Shown: positions 13,982-21,579, counted from the stretch's first letter. The stretch is 21,579 bases of DNA from a virus (IMGVR_UViG_3300023119_000916:1-21579); one strand, 5' to 3'. Notes: a model not told the origin generated them from the sequence alone. Numbers and translations: made by a program.

Positions 13982-15439
13982 ATGGCAAAACAAATAGTTA
14001 ATAGAGGCGCAAACGCAAACGACGGTACAGGTGATAGCTTACGTGACGGCGCTGAGAAAATCAATGATAATTTTAATGAAATATATTCTGTATTAGGAGA
14101 TGGCGAAAATCTTCTTACTACTGATATTGATTTTGGTACTAATAAATTATTTTATTCTAACAAAGTTGATTCATTAAATGATTTAGCAGCAATTGATCCA
14201 TCAAAGTATCATGGCTTAATTGTACACGTTCATGCTACTGGAGCATTATATTATGCACACGCAGACGGCTGGAGAAAATTATTAACAGATAATTCTACTA
14301 CTATTGCTAACTATGTAGATTCATTAGATACAGTTGCGTATTCAGGAAATTATAACGATTTAAACAGTCGACCTGCAATACCATCACTAATTACTGATTT
14401 AGGAATTATTGACGGCAGTGCTGGACAAGTGTTAAGTACAGACGGTACTGGCAACTTTGTATTTAGAGATGTTGTTGCAACAAGTATTGCATTTAGCAAT
14501 GTAACAAATAAACCTACTACACTTTCAGGTTATGGTATTACTGATTCGTTTACTGGACGTTATGAAGATTTAACAAACTTACCAGTATTGTTTAGCGGAG
14601 AATATGCTGACCTAGCAAATAAGCCTACAATTCCTGTGGATATTGCAGATTTAACAGACAATAGTTTACTTTTATTTGATAAAGAATATTCTAGTCTAAA
14701 CGGTCGTCCACTTATTCCAAGTGATTTAAACCAATTAACAGACGATGACGGAAGATTGTTTAGTAGAGATTACAATGATCTAACTAATAAGCCAACATCA
14801 TTTAATCAATTAACTACACTACAGATGACACTTGGTGTCGAAGTAGACGAATTTAGTAATGATGGAGGATTAACTGACAATAGCGAAACAGCACTAGTTA
14901 CAGAACGTGCGGTTAGAACATATGTTGCTGCACAAATTCCTGATAGTTTAACAGACCTTAATATTGTAGACGGTAGTGCCGGACAAGTATTAACCACAAA
15001 TGGTGCTGGAGTATTTACATTCCAAGCTGCAGGCGATACTATTGGAAACTTTACTTTAAGTAATAGTGTTATTGACACAGATGACTCTAGTCCAATTAGC
15101 ATTACTCCAGCAGTGTTTGCACGAAGCGATCTTAGTGTTGATAACTCGTTAGTTGTTAGCAATGACGTTACTGTTGGCGGCAATTTAATAGTAAGCGGCG
15201 ATATTATTACTACATCAACAGGTACTCCTGAAATAATTTCAGAAAATGATATACATTTAACAGCAGCAACAAGAGTTGAAGTTACACAGTCGCCATTTAA
15301 ATTTGCAAGTTTTACAAACGCACAACGAGATGCATTAACAGCTGAAAACGGTGATATGATTTACAATACAGATAATAATAGGTTTGAAGCATATGTAAAT
15401 GGTGCTTGGGTAATTATTGATCATAGTCCAATTGTATAA
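13982..15439 (+). CDS. Fibre-like virion protein with repeated Y-x-DL-x-NKP modules
   Basis: A 485-residue structural protein. The N-terminus MAKQIVNRGANANDGTGDSL (then RDGAEKINDNFNEIYSVLG) is an attachment-type domain I associate with fibre and structural proteins of marine T4-like phages. Residues about 120-275 carry six imperfect repeats ending in the motif Y-x-(D/S)-L-x-(N/G)-(K/R)-P: YNDLNSRP (from 124), a divergent SNVTNKP, YEDLTNLP, YADLANKP, YSSLNGRP, YNDLTNKP (from 264). Two copies of GSAGQVL(S/T)T-(D/N)G-x-G-x-F flank the later region, and a C-terminal NGDMIYNTDNNRFEAYVNGA module closes the protein, resembling fibre tip domains. It lies immediately before the S8 protease gene. Role: probably a tail-fibre or collar-whisker type appendage; which appendage is not determined by the sequence. 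Confidence 0.7.
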   Translation: MAKQIVNRGANANDGTGDSLRDGAEKINDNFNEIYSVLGDGENLLTTDIDFGTNKLFYSNKVDSLNDLAAIDPSKYHGLIVHVHATGALYYAHADGWRKLLTDNSTTIANYVDSLDTVAYSGNYNDLNSRPAIPSLITDLGIIDGSAGQVLSTDGTGNFVFRDVVATSIAFSNVTNKPTTLSGYGITDSFTGRYEDLTNLPVLFSGEYADLANKPTIPVDIADLTDNSLLLFDKEYSSLNGRPLIPSDLNQLTDDDGRLFSRDYNDLTNKPTSFNQLTTLQMTLGVEVDEFSNDGGLTDNSETALVTERAVRTYVAAQIPDSLTDLNIVDGSAGQVLTTNGAGVFTFQAAGDTIGNFTLSNSVIDTDDSSPISITPAVFARSDLSVDNSLVVSNDVTVGGNLIVSGDIITTSTGTPEIISENDIHLTAATRVEVTQSPFKFASFTNAQRDALTAENGDMIYNTDNNRFEAYVNGAWVIIDHSPIV

Positions 15440-15447
15440 GGTGAGTC

Positions 15448-17505
15448 ATGGAAGAAAAATACTATATTATAAATGCAATATCTGAGGATGCGTTTGATAC
15501 AATACATGAATATCTTACTACTAGTACATCAGCAATTTCAAATGTTCCAAATAGAGAAGTTATTTGTGAAAATTACACTCTTCAAAGTCCTACAAGAGGA
15601 ACTTACTTACTAACAGACGAAGAAAAAGCAGACTTAGAGAATCGTCCTGAGATTGAATATATAAACCTTGATGTTGCAAAATATCCAGAGATGCAAATTC
15701 CTTCAGATCAATTACAATGCGATATTCCTCCAAAAAAAAATAGATATGCGAACAATATAAGAAATTATTTTTATTATTTTACAAATTATAACGGACTAGC
15801 AAATAATGATAACGGTGCTGCAACTAGTCAATTGTTGCGTATGCGACAAAAGGCACATCCTTGGGCAGGACAAGACAGAGCAGATGTTATTAATGATATT
15901 CCTACTCAAAGAGGAACAGGCAAAGGCGTTGATGTTATTGTAGGTGATAACGGGAGTTGGATAGGTCATCCTGAATTTATGAATGAAACATTTCATACAG
16001 GGTCGTTGAACAACGGCGAAGCAGGAATTGTTCCGCAAGATTTTATACCCGGTAATGTCTTAAGCAAACGTGATGGACGCGATGCACTTAATGCAACAGC
16101 ACCGTTATGTAATGTTTTAGATTTAGTTTTAGATGGTCCTTATTACATAGACCCTGATTATTTTAATGCTGACGCTGCTAATAGATTAGAAACACGTTGG
16201 GACGGAACTATTGTGCCAGTAGAAAGTGTTGCGAGATCTTGGTGGGGTAATGGATCAAATCGTTCAACGCAATTTGCAAACATAGGTACTGTAACAGTAA
16301 CAACAAATTATACTAGAAATACTGCACACGGATCTAATACTGTAGGTCCTGGCAACGGAACACACGGAACGCAGTGTGCAAGTTTAACATTTGGTAAAAC
16401 ACACGGTTGGGCATATAACGCAAATAAATGGGTTGTAGATGTGTATGGTACTGCATTTTTAGGTTTTGAACAATACTTTGACATAATGAAAATTTTCCAT
16501 CTTAATAAACCTATCAATTCAGAATATAATACACAAGATCCTACAATAAGCTCTAACAGTTGGGGATTTCGTGTAAGCACTAGGACTAGTGGCGAATCTA
16601 ATTATAGAGGTACTGATTATAACTTTACTACAAATAGTAATGCTACTAATAACTATCGTGTTATTAGAGAAAATGGCGACGGGCGTGTAAAGCACTATCC
16701 TAAACCTAACAGTTTGTTTACAGCAGGTAACGAAATGACCGAAGCTGGAGTGATTTTTGTAGCTGCCGCAGGTAACGATAGTCAACAACAAGTGTTACCT
16801 GATCATCCTAATTGGGATAACTTCCATTGGAATACAACAGGGGCTACTATCGATCAAACTAACCAGGTAGAATTAGGCGGTTACTTTAATGCTTTTGCTA
16901 GTGTAAATAGACCAGGATTTCCTCAATGTTTAGGCCCTACAAATGATAACAGATTTAGAACTATAAACATTGGTGCGTTAGACGACGATTGGGGCGAAGG
17001 CACTGCAATAGGTAGCCAAGACAACAAAGCATATTATAGTGACTGCGGACCGGCAGTTGATTGTTTTGCACCAGCTGACGGTACACTAGCGGCAGCTGCA
17101 CCTGGTGACGGAAGTGTTGAGACAAGATTTGATAATACATATACAGGACTAACAGCTGATGCTGGCACTGCTGATGACACATACTTTAATGGTACTTCGT
17201 CTGCATGTCCTGTTGCTTGCGGGTTTTTAGCAACAGTGTTAGAACATAACAGAGGCTGGATTTGGAGTGATGTTAAAGATTATATAAAAAATACAATCGA
17301 ACAACAGACTACAGCAACAATGTACATAGGTGATGATTATTCAGATCCTTATGATAGTGGTTGGTTGAATACTAAAAGTCTAGCAGGAGCAGATCCTATT
17401 GTGTTATACGAAGGTGAATATACAATAAGTAATAATGTTACGTTAAGACCACTTACTAGAGGTCCTTTAAATCTAAAGGGTGGAATTAAGATAAGGTTTA
17501 AGTAA
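15448..17505 (+). CDS. Subtilisin-like serine protease (family S8) in the structural cluster
   Basis: A 685-residue protein with all S8 catalytic elements in order: Asp167 in VIVGDNGSWIGHPEF, His306 in NGTHGTQCA, oxyanion Asn443 in VAAAGNDS, and nucleophile Ser584 in NGTSSACPVA. The motifs SNSWG and DCFAPADG also fit subtilases. Distances between catalytic residues (139, 137 and 141) are much longer than in subtilisin (32, 91, 66), so large insertions are present. Residues 1-145 are an N-terminal region without a signal peptide, possibly a propeptide or virion-docking domain. The last 40 residues (VLYEGEYTISNNVTLRPLTR and GGIKIRFK) look like a beta appendage. The ribosome binding site is AAGGTGAG before the ATG. 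Following a fibre gene, it may cleave virion or host-surface proteins; a role in particle maturation is the alternative. Confidence 0.88.
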   Translation: MEEKYYIINAISEDAFDTIHEYLTTSTSAISNVPNREVICENYTLQSPTRGTYLLTDEEKADLENRPEIEYINLDVAKYPEMQIPSDQLQCDIPPKKNRYANNIRNYFYYFTNYNGLANNDNGAATSQLLRMRQKAHPWAGQDRADVINDIPTQRGTGKGVDVIVGDNGSWIGHPEFMNETFHTGSLNNGEAGIVPQDFIPGNVLSKRDGRDALNATAPLCNVLDLVLDGPYYIDPDYFNADAANRLETRWDGTIVPVESVARSWWGNGSNRSTQFANIGTVTVTTNYTRNTAHGSNTVGPGNGTHGTQCASLTFGKTHGWAYNANKWVVDVYGTAFLGFEQYFDIMKIFHLNKPINSEYNTQDPTISSNSWGFRVSTRTSGESNYRGTDYNFTTNSNATNNYRVIRENGDGRVKHYPKPNSLFTAGNEMTEAGVIFVAAAGNDSQQQVLPDHPNWDNFHWNTTGATIDQTNQVELGGYFNAFASVNRPGFPQCLGPTNDNRFRTINIGALDDDWGEGTAIGSQDNKAYYSDCGPAVDCFAPADGTLAAAAPGDGSVETRFDNTYTGLTADAGTADDTYFNGTSSACPVACGFLATVLEHNRGWIWSDVKDYIKNTIEQQTTATMYIGDDYSDPYDSGWLNTKSLAGADPIVLYEGEYTISNNVTLRPLTRGPLNLKGGIKIRFK

Positions 17506-17509
17506 TGTT

Positions 17510-17947
17510 ATGTCAAGATTTGCTCAAGGAAAATTTACTCTCAAAAACCCAAACAAATACGTAGGCGGAAAAACACCAACATATAGATCAAGTTGGGAAT
17601 TTGCTTTTATGAGATTTTGTGACGAACATCCTAGTGTAAATCAGTGGGCAAGCGAAGCTATTAAAATTCCTTATAGAAATCCACTTAGCGGAAAATATAC
17701 AATATATGTGCCAGACTTTTTTATCGCATATGCAGACAAAGGCGGAAAGCAACGTGTAGAAGTAATTGAAGTTAAGCCTGCTAACCAAACAGTTAAAGAA
17801 AAGTTAGGTAGATCAAGAGCTAATCAATTGCACTATGTAGTTAATCAAGCAAAGTGGGGTGCAGCAAGAGCATGGTGTAAACAAAAAGGAATTGTATTTA
17901 GAATTGTAAACGAGGGCGACATTTTTCATCAAGGTCGCCGAAGATGA
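17510..17947 (+). CDS. 4: Head completion protein, PD-(D/E)xK nuclease fold (T4 gp4-like)
   Basis: Needed in T4 to finish filled heads so tails can join; the family has a restriction-endonuclease-like fold. The 145-residue protein aligns well with T4 gp4 from memory: GKFTLKNPNKYVG, then YRSSWEFAFMRFCDEHPSV, then IPYRNPLSGKYTIYVPDF, later KWGAARAWCKQKG. Candidate catalytic residues are Glu30, Asp69 (VPDF) and Glu87-x-Lys89 (IEVKP), a complete PD-(D/E)xK set. The length equals T4 gp4 (150). The ATG at 17510 follows the protease stop by four bases; there is only a weak AAGG upstream, so translation is likely coupled. Its stop overlaps the sulfotransferase ATG (ATGA). Confidence 0.88.
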   Translation: MSRFAQGKFTLKNPNKYVGGKTPTYRSSWEFAFMRFCDEHPSVNQWASEAIKIPYRNPLSGKYTIYVPDFFIAYADKGGKQRVEVIEVKPANQTVKEKLGRSRANQLHYVVNQAKWGAARAWCKQKGIVFRIVNEGDIFHQGRRR

Positions 17948-18573
17948 ATATAACATTTTATGATAGCACAAATCATCCTTGGACATTTTTACACGTTCCT
18001 AAAACAGCTGGAAAAAGCATTAGTGCTTATATAATGCAACATAGTAAAAATGCTAAAACATTACACCCTACAAGTCATGCAACATTAAATGAAATGCAAG
18101 AGTTAAATGTAGACTTAGGTACAACATTTGCAGTATTTAGAAATCCTTATGCTCGTGCAGTAAGTTTATACAGATATTTGTTTGAAGTTGATATTAGAGA
18201 AATGTCAATTGCGCATGCCAATTATTTTCATAAAACACCTGAATATGATTGGCACGATAATTTAAGAAAAGAATACAAAAATATAACATTTTTAGAATTT
18301 TGTAAAATATTACCTTGGTTTCCTTTAGGTATAGAACAATCTAATTATTGGCCAGTAGATAACCCTTTAAAAATGGAAACTTTATTAACTGACTTTAAAC
18401 TAATACAAAATAAATTAGAAACAGATGATCCTCTTTATAAATTTAATTCTACAGGACTACATAATTGGAAATCATACTATAACGAAGAATCACAATTAGA
18501 AATATATAATACATATAAAAAAGACTTTGAGTTATTAGGGTATTCGAAAGATATAAATAATAGTAGCATATAA
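17944..18573 (+). CDS. Sulfotransferase family protein (auxiliary gene)
   Basis: A 209-residue protein with the two PAPS-binding signatures of the Golgi-type/bacterial sulfotransferase superfamily: the 5'-phosphosulfate loop HVPKTAGKSI (PKTAGKS 19-25) and the 3'-phosphate segment VFRNPYARAVSLYRY (RNPYARAVS 66-74). It would transfer sulfate from PAPS to an alcohol or amine acceptor, often a surface sugar; the acceptor is unknown. Its ATG overlaps the gp4 stop by four bases, so it is translated with a morphogenesis gene despite not being one. The gp16 late promoter lies inside its last codons. Together with the ADP-heptose cassette it suggests this phage changes surface glycans of the host or of its own virion. 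Family call is firm, role is inference. Confidence 0.8.
   Translation: MNITFYDSTNHPWTFLHVPKTAGKSISAYIMQHSKNAKTLHPTSHATLNEMQELNVDLGTTFAVFRNPYARAVSLYRYLFEVDIREMSIAHANYFHKTPEYDWHDNLRKEYKNITFLEFCKILPWFPLGIEQSNYWPVDNPLKMETLLTDFKLIQNKLETDDPLYKFNSTGLHNWKSYYNEESQLEIYNTYKKDFELLGYSKDINNSSI
18552..18559 (+). promoter_or_regulatory. T4-type late promoter of gp16 (perfect consensus)
   Basis: TATAAATA, identical to the T4 late consensus, lies within the end of the sulfotransferase gene, 26 bases before the gp16 ATG at 18586. Confidence 0.75.
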
Positions 18574-18585
18574 TGGTATAGGACT

Positions 18586-19092
18586 ATGACCAAAAAATTA
18601 GAAGAATTATTAAATTTGCCAGATGCAAAAGAAATTGTAAACGAAGCAAAGGCAGAAGATAAAAAAACAAAAAAAGAAACTGCTATTGTTGAGATAGCTG
18701 AAACTAAACGCGATATAGAAGAACTTGATAAGATTGCATCAGCTCTTCCTGCTGTTAAAGGTCTTGGCGAAATGGCCGACAACGAGCTTAATGATATTGC
18801 TTCGCGAGCATTAGAGGCATACGAAGATCTAATGGATTTAGGTATGAATGTAGAAAGCCGTTACAGCGGTAGAGTTTTTGAAGTTGCAGGCGGCATGTTA
18901 AAAACATCATTAGATGCTAAAGTTGCAAAAATGGATAAAAAACTAAAGATGATTGAGTTGCAACTTAAAAAAGAAAAAATGGACAAAGACAACAAGCCCG
19001 GAGGCGATGGCATGATTGAAGGTGAAGGATATGTTGTCACTGACAGAAATAGTCTGTTAGAAAGACTAAAAGGCTTAGATAAAGATAAATAA
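18586..19092 (+). CDS. 16: Small terminase subunit (T4 gp16-like)
   Basis: Recognises phage DNA and regulates the gp17 packaging motor. The 168-residue protein (T4 gp16: 164) begins KKLEELLNLPDAKEIVNEA, contains a central helical region (ELNDIASRALEAYEDLMDLG and VFEVAGGMLKTSLDAKVAKM) that should form the oligomerising coiled-coil hairpin, and ends with VVTDRNSLLERLKGLDKDK, comparable to the FVGSPTELMDEI end of T4 gp16. It is Lys- and Glu-rich with no cysteines. Context is supportive: a consensus late promoter, then gp16, two small genes and gp17. In T4 the two terminase genes overlap; here two extra genes separate them. Confidence 0.8.
   Translation: MTKKLEELLNLPDAKEIVNEAKAEDKKTKKETAIVEIAETKRDIEELDKIASALPAVKGLGEMADNELNDIASRALEAYEDLMDLGMNVESRYSGRVFEVAGGMLKTSLDAKVAKMDKKLKMIELQLKKEKMDKDNKPGGDGMIEGEGYVVTDRNSLLERLKGLDKDK
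19084..19091 (+). promoter_or_regulatory. T4-type late promoter upstream of the capsid-targeting-like gene
   Basis: GATAAATA overlaps the gp16 stop codon region; 23 bases separate it from the ATG at 19115, with AGGA about 10 bases before that ATG. Confidence 0.65.
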
Positions 19093-19114
19093 CATATAAG
19101 CAGGATAAGTTAAT

Positions 19115-19615
19115 ATGAAAACATTTACAGATATTCTAACAGAATCAAAAAAAACATACAAGTTTCTTGTAAGGATAGCAGGACCTTGTGCTGAAGATAT
19201 TACTGAAAAACTTAAAACAAATTTAGAAAAGTTTAAAGTAGTTAACGTTTCAAGCCCAAAACGTGCTCCAATACAAGAAACACCAATGGATTTCCCACAA
19301 TTACAAAACATGGAAGTAACTACTTGGGAAGTAGAAGTTCAATATCCAACTACTAGAGATGTTTTACAAGAATACTTATATCAATGCTGCGGGGTAGCAC
19401 AAACCCATCTAAATGTTAGAGCAGACGGCGATCCTATTGAGGCTTATCAAAAACAAACAGAAGAAACACCATACGAAGCAATGTTAAACACTGAAGACAT
19501 GGGCGGCGAAAGCGCACAAGATGATGTTGGAGAAAATCGTGTTATGGGGCTTCTTAAAGAACTTGAAACTGCTCGCAAAGAACGTGATTTCGACGCAGTA
19601 GTAGTGGAGAAATAA
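19115..19615 (+). CDS. Small protein with capsid-targeting-like N-terminus, conserved in marine phages
   Basis: A 166-residue protein whose first ten residues, MKTFTDILTE, closely resemble the T4 capsid targeting sequence MKTYQEFIAE of internal head proteins, which ends at a gp21 protease site of the (L/I)-x-E type. Here LTE-10 followed by Ser11 fits such a site. The rest has a compact alpha/beta look (YKFLVRIAGP, then ITEKLKTNLEKFKVVNVSSP, then PIQETPMDFPQLQNMEVTTW), and I recall similar 'MKTF...PIQETPxDFP' proteins in other marine phages, including podoviruses, without a known function. The C-terminus is acidic then helical (LLKELETARKERDFDAV). It lies between gp16 and gp17. A packaged or prohead-associated protein is the favoured inference. 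Confidence 0.7.
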   Translation: MKTFTDILTESKKTYKFLVRIAGPCAEDITEKLKTNLEKFKVVNVSSPKRAPIQETPMDFPQLQNMEVTTWEVEVQYPTTRDVLQEYLYQCCGVAQTHLNVRADGDPIEAYQKQTEETPYEAMLNTEDMGGESAQDDVGENRVMGLLKELETARKERDFDAVVVEK

Positions 19616-19617
19616 TT

Positions 19618-20253
19618 ATGGACATGAAAACAATATTACAAAACATGGATGCAGCAGCAGCTGGCGAAAAGCCATCAGCAGGTGCTAAAAATGTTAATGA
19701 TATGAAGTCAATTTTAGAAGCCATCAAATCAGTTGAAGAATGCGGTGACATGCCAATGATGGCAAGTCAAGAAATGAATAAAGGCAATCCTGTAACAGTA
19801 AACATTACAGCTTCAGGAAAAGAAAATGTAAACGACTTAATGGATTTAATTAAATTAGCAGGCGGAAATACAGAACAGCATATTGACATGCCAATGGCAC
19901 ACGATGCTATGCATACAGATGTAGATTCACACAAAAGTCTTTCTATGTCAGATATGGCAAGACTGTTAAATGGAGAAGATGAAGAAGGCGAAGTTGAAGA
20001 GTGGGCTAACTCACCAGAAGATTCAGCAGGCGACGAAGATTATCAAGACCACAAACATATGACTCAAGATTTAAGCGGCGGCCTTAATAGAGCTAAGCCA
20101 AAAGGTTCAGAGCGTGTTAAAGATCCAGCAATCGAATCTATTAAAACTACTTTATGGGCAGCACTACAAGAAAAGAAAGCTACCGAAGGCAAATATAAAT
20201 CAGATGCACAGCGCAAAGCAGTACACGCATCAAAAAACGAAAAGAAAAATTAA
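19618..20253 (+). CDS. Polar virion-type protein, conserved in marine T4-like phages, function unknown
   Basis: A 211-residue hydrophilic protein. It starts MDMKTILQNMD and repeats a related element at NDMKSILEAIKS (28-39). Residues 40-105 hold Met/His/Asp-rich stretches (GDMPMMASQEMNKG and HIDMPMAHDAMHTD), 118-145 are strongly acidic (NGEDEEGEVEEWANSPEDSA), and the end is basic (KYKSDAQRKAVHASKNEKK). The segment DHKHMTQDLSGGLNRAKPKG followed by KDPAIE recalls a motif I know from hypothetical proteins of cyanophages. There is no transmembrane segment. Only two bases separate it from the preceding gene, and an intrinsic terminator follows. A prohead core or internal head protein is possible but unproven. 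The Met, His and acid clusters could bind metal. Confidence 0.6.
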   Translation: MDMKTILQNMDAAAAGEKPSAGAKNVNDMKSILEAIKSVEECGDMPMMASQEMNKGNPVTVNITASGKENVNDLMDLIKLAGGNTEQHIDMPMAHDAMHTDVDSHKSLSMSDMARLLNGEDEEGEVEEWANSPEDSAGDEDYQDHKHMTQDLSGGLNRAKPKGSERVKDPAIESIKTTLWAALQEKKATEGKYKSDAQRKAVHASKNEKKN

Positions 20254-20272
20254 ACTACGGTGGGGTCACGCC

Positions 20273-20300
20273 AAATAGGGCCTACGGGCCCTATTTTTTT
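20273..20300 (+). terminator. Intrinsic terminator before gp17
   Basis: AAATAGGGCC, loop TACG, GGCCCTATTT form a 10-bp stem followed by further T residues. It closes the gp16 unit just before the gp17 late promoter. Confidence 0.9.
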
Positions 20301-20301
20301 G

Positions 20302-20309
20302 AATAAATA
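20302..20309 (+). promoter_or_regulatory. T4-type late promoter of gp17 with start codon five bases downstream
   Basis: AATAAATA followed by TTTGT and the ATG at 20315. It begins right after the terminator T tract. No ribosome binding site fits between promoter and ATG. Confidence 0.75.
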
Positions 20310-20314
20310 TTTGT

Positions 20315-21579
20315 ATGGCAGCATCACTCGACGGCGTATTAATTAAAAAAGCCAATAAACAAGAAACATATACTGAAGAACAAATACAAGATCTTGCACT
20401 TTGTATGGATCCTAATGAAGGGTATCTTCACTTTGCACGTAAGTTTGCATACATTCAACATCCTGTAAAAGGTAAATTGCTATTTGATCCTTACGAATAT
20501 CAATTACGATTGATGCATAGTTATCATACATATCGTTTTAACATTAACATGATGCCTCGCCAGACTGGTAAAACTACTTGTGCGGCTATCTATCTTGCTT
20601 GGTATGCAATGTTTAATCCTGATCAAACTATACTAATTGCTGCACACAAATACACAGGTGCGCAAGAGATTATGGCACGTATACGCTATGTTTATGAAAC
20701 TTGCCCTGATCATATTAGAGCAGGTGTTACAAGTTACAACAAAGGTAGTATTGAATTTGAAAACGGAAGTCGTATTGTAAGTCAAACAACAACAGGCAAC
20801 ACAGGACGTGGTATGAGTATCTCGCTACTATACTGTGACGAGTTTGCGTTTGTGCAACCTAACATTGCGGAAGAGTTTTGGACTTCAATTTCACCTACAC
20901 TAGCAACAGGTGGTCGTGCTATTATTACTAGCACACCAAACAGTGATGAAGATACTTTTGCTACTATTTGGAAACAAGCAGAACAAAAGTTTGACGATCA
21001 CGGTAATGAAAGCGAAGTAGGTATTAACGGATTTCATAGTTTTAGAGCTAGTTGGGAAGAACATCCAGATCGTGATGAAGAATGGCGTGATGCTGAAATT
21101 GGACGCATTGGTGAAGAAAAATTCCGTCGTGAATACGGCTGCGAGTTTTTGGTATTTGACGAAACATTAATTAATTCAATTAAACTAGCAGTAATGGAGG
21201 GCACAAGTCCTTTATTAAATATGGGTCAAACACGTTGGTATAAAAAACCTACTAATCAATATACATATGTAGTAGCACTTGATCCAAGTATGGGTACAGG
21301 AGGAGACTATGCAGCAATACAAGTAATAGAATTGCCTACATATGAGCAAGTAGCAGAATGGCAACATAATACTACTGCTATACCTGGACAAATACGAATA
21401 TTGTCAGATATATGCAAATACTTAGAACAAGAAACTAAAAATCCACAAGGCATATATTGGAGTGTAGAAAATAACGGTATCGGAGAAGCAGCACTAATCG
21501 TTATAAACGATTTTGGGGAAGAGAATATACCAGGACTATTTGTGTCTGAACCTATTCGCAAAGGACATGTGCGCAAGTT
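20315..21579 (+). CDS. 17: Large terminase subunit, ATPase-nuclease (T4 gp17-like; 3' end off window)
   Basis: The packaging motor: it cuts concatemeric DNA and pumps it into the prohead. The first 421 residues are present. The ATPase domain has Walker A MPRQTGKTT (80-88) and Walker B LLYCDEFAF (Asp175, catalytic Glu176). The segment SQTTTGNTGRGMSI fits the usual coupling region, and TSTPNSDED matches motif III. The nuclease domain shows the first metal-binding Asp323 in VALDPSMGTGGDYAA and Glu385 in WSVENNGIG; the third acidic residue lies beyond the window. T4 gp17 has 610 residues; the N-terminal part before the ATPase is shorter here. The ATG at 20315 follows a late promoter octamer by five bases and lacks a Shine-Dalgarno sequence, so the message is probably leaderless. 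Confidence 0.93.
   Translation, partial: MAASLDGVLIKKANKQETYTEEQIQDLALCMDPNEGYLHFARKFAYIQHPVKGKLLFDPYEYQLRLMHSYHTYRFNINMMPRQTGKTTCAAIYLAWYAMFNPDQTILIAAHKYTGAQEIMARIRYVYETCPDHIRAGVTSYNKGSIEFENGSRIVSQTTTGNTGRGMSISLLYCDEFAFVQPNIAEEFWTSISPTLATGGRAIITSTPNSDEDTFATIWKQAEQKFDDHGNESEVGINGFHSFRASWEEHPDRDEEWRDAEIGRIGEEKFRREYGCEFLVFDETLINSIKLAVMEGTSPLLNMGQTRWYKKPTNQYTYVVALDPSMGTGGDYAAIQVIELPTYEQVAEWQHNTTAIPGQIRILSDICKYLEQETKNPQGIYWSVENNGIGEAALIVINDFGEENIPGLFVSEPIRKGHVRK

Noticed and set aside
1-21579. tRNA genes, CRISPR arrays, insertion sequences or attachment sites
   Set aside because: I saw no cloverleaf, no regularly spaced direct repeats and no transposase or integrase gene; all gaps between genes are under about 120 bases.

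Overview
The window looks like part of the genome of an AT-rich, T4-like marine myovirus. I recognise homologues of the T4 neck proteins gp13 and gp14, tail sheath stabiliser gp15, sheath gp18, tube gp19, head-completion nuclease gp4, and terminase subunits gp16 and gp17. Late promoters of the T4 type (TATAAATA-like octamers) recur on both strands. The auxiliary genes (2OG-Fe(II) oxygenase, Nudix hydrolase, sulfotransferase, nucleotide-sugar genes) and the base composition suggest a phage of a marine Gram-negative bacterium, such as a SAR11-type alphaproteobacterium or a picocyanobacterium. The host is an inference; no host gene is present.

Layout. Positions 1-6071 are read on the minus strand. 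Two neck/tail-completion genes (gp14, gp15) are followed by a Nudix gene. Then comes a tightly coupled cassette, hldE - 2OG oxygenase - hldD - cupin, with its own host-like sigma70 promoter (TTGACT-N17-TATAAT). The cupin gene runs off the left edge. From 6085 almost everything is on the plus strand: gp13, a 70-residue orphan, a P-loop (deoxy)nucleotide kinase-like gene with a near-consensus sigma70 promoter, a convergent HNH gene, an oversized tail sheath, the tail tube and a terminator. Next are a probable second tube/baseplate protein, an unknown protein, a repeat-containing fibre-like protein, a subtilisin-like (S8) protease, gp4, a sulfotransferase, gp16, a small protein with a capsid-targeting-like N-terminus, a polar structural-type protein, a terminator, and gp17, which runs off the right edge.

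How it works together. Most genes make and close the virion: neck (13, 14), tail (15, 18, 19, 12201 product), fibre (13982 product), head completion and DNA packaging (4, 16, 17). Set among them are metabolic genes, chiefly an ADP-heptose (LPS core sugar) cassette, a Nudix enzyme, a sulfotransferase and a nucleotide kinase. At least the heptose cassette and the kinase appear to be transcribed by host-type RNA polymerase and not from late promoters.

Most notable signals: (i) a 16-bp palindrome made of two back-to-back late promoters between gp13 and gp14; (ii) at least four late promoters, plus the sigma70 promoter of hldE, placed so that the start codon falls at or next to the predicted transcription start, suggesting leaderless mRNAs for key morphogenesis genes; (iii) ADP-heptose synthesis genes inside a virion gene cluster; (iv) an S8 protease with intact catalytic residues in the tail-fibre region; (v) a tail sheath of about 1110 residues with four dispersed copies of a Gly/Trp module.
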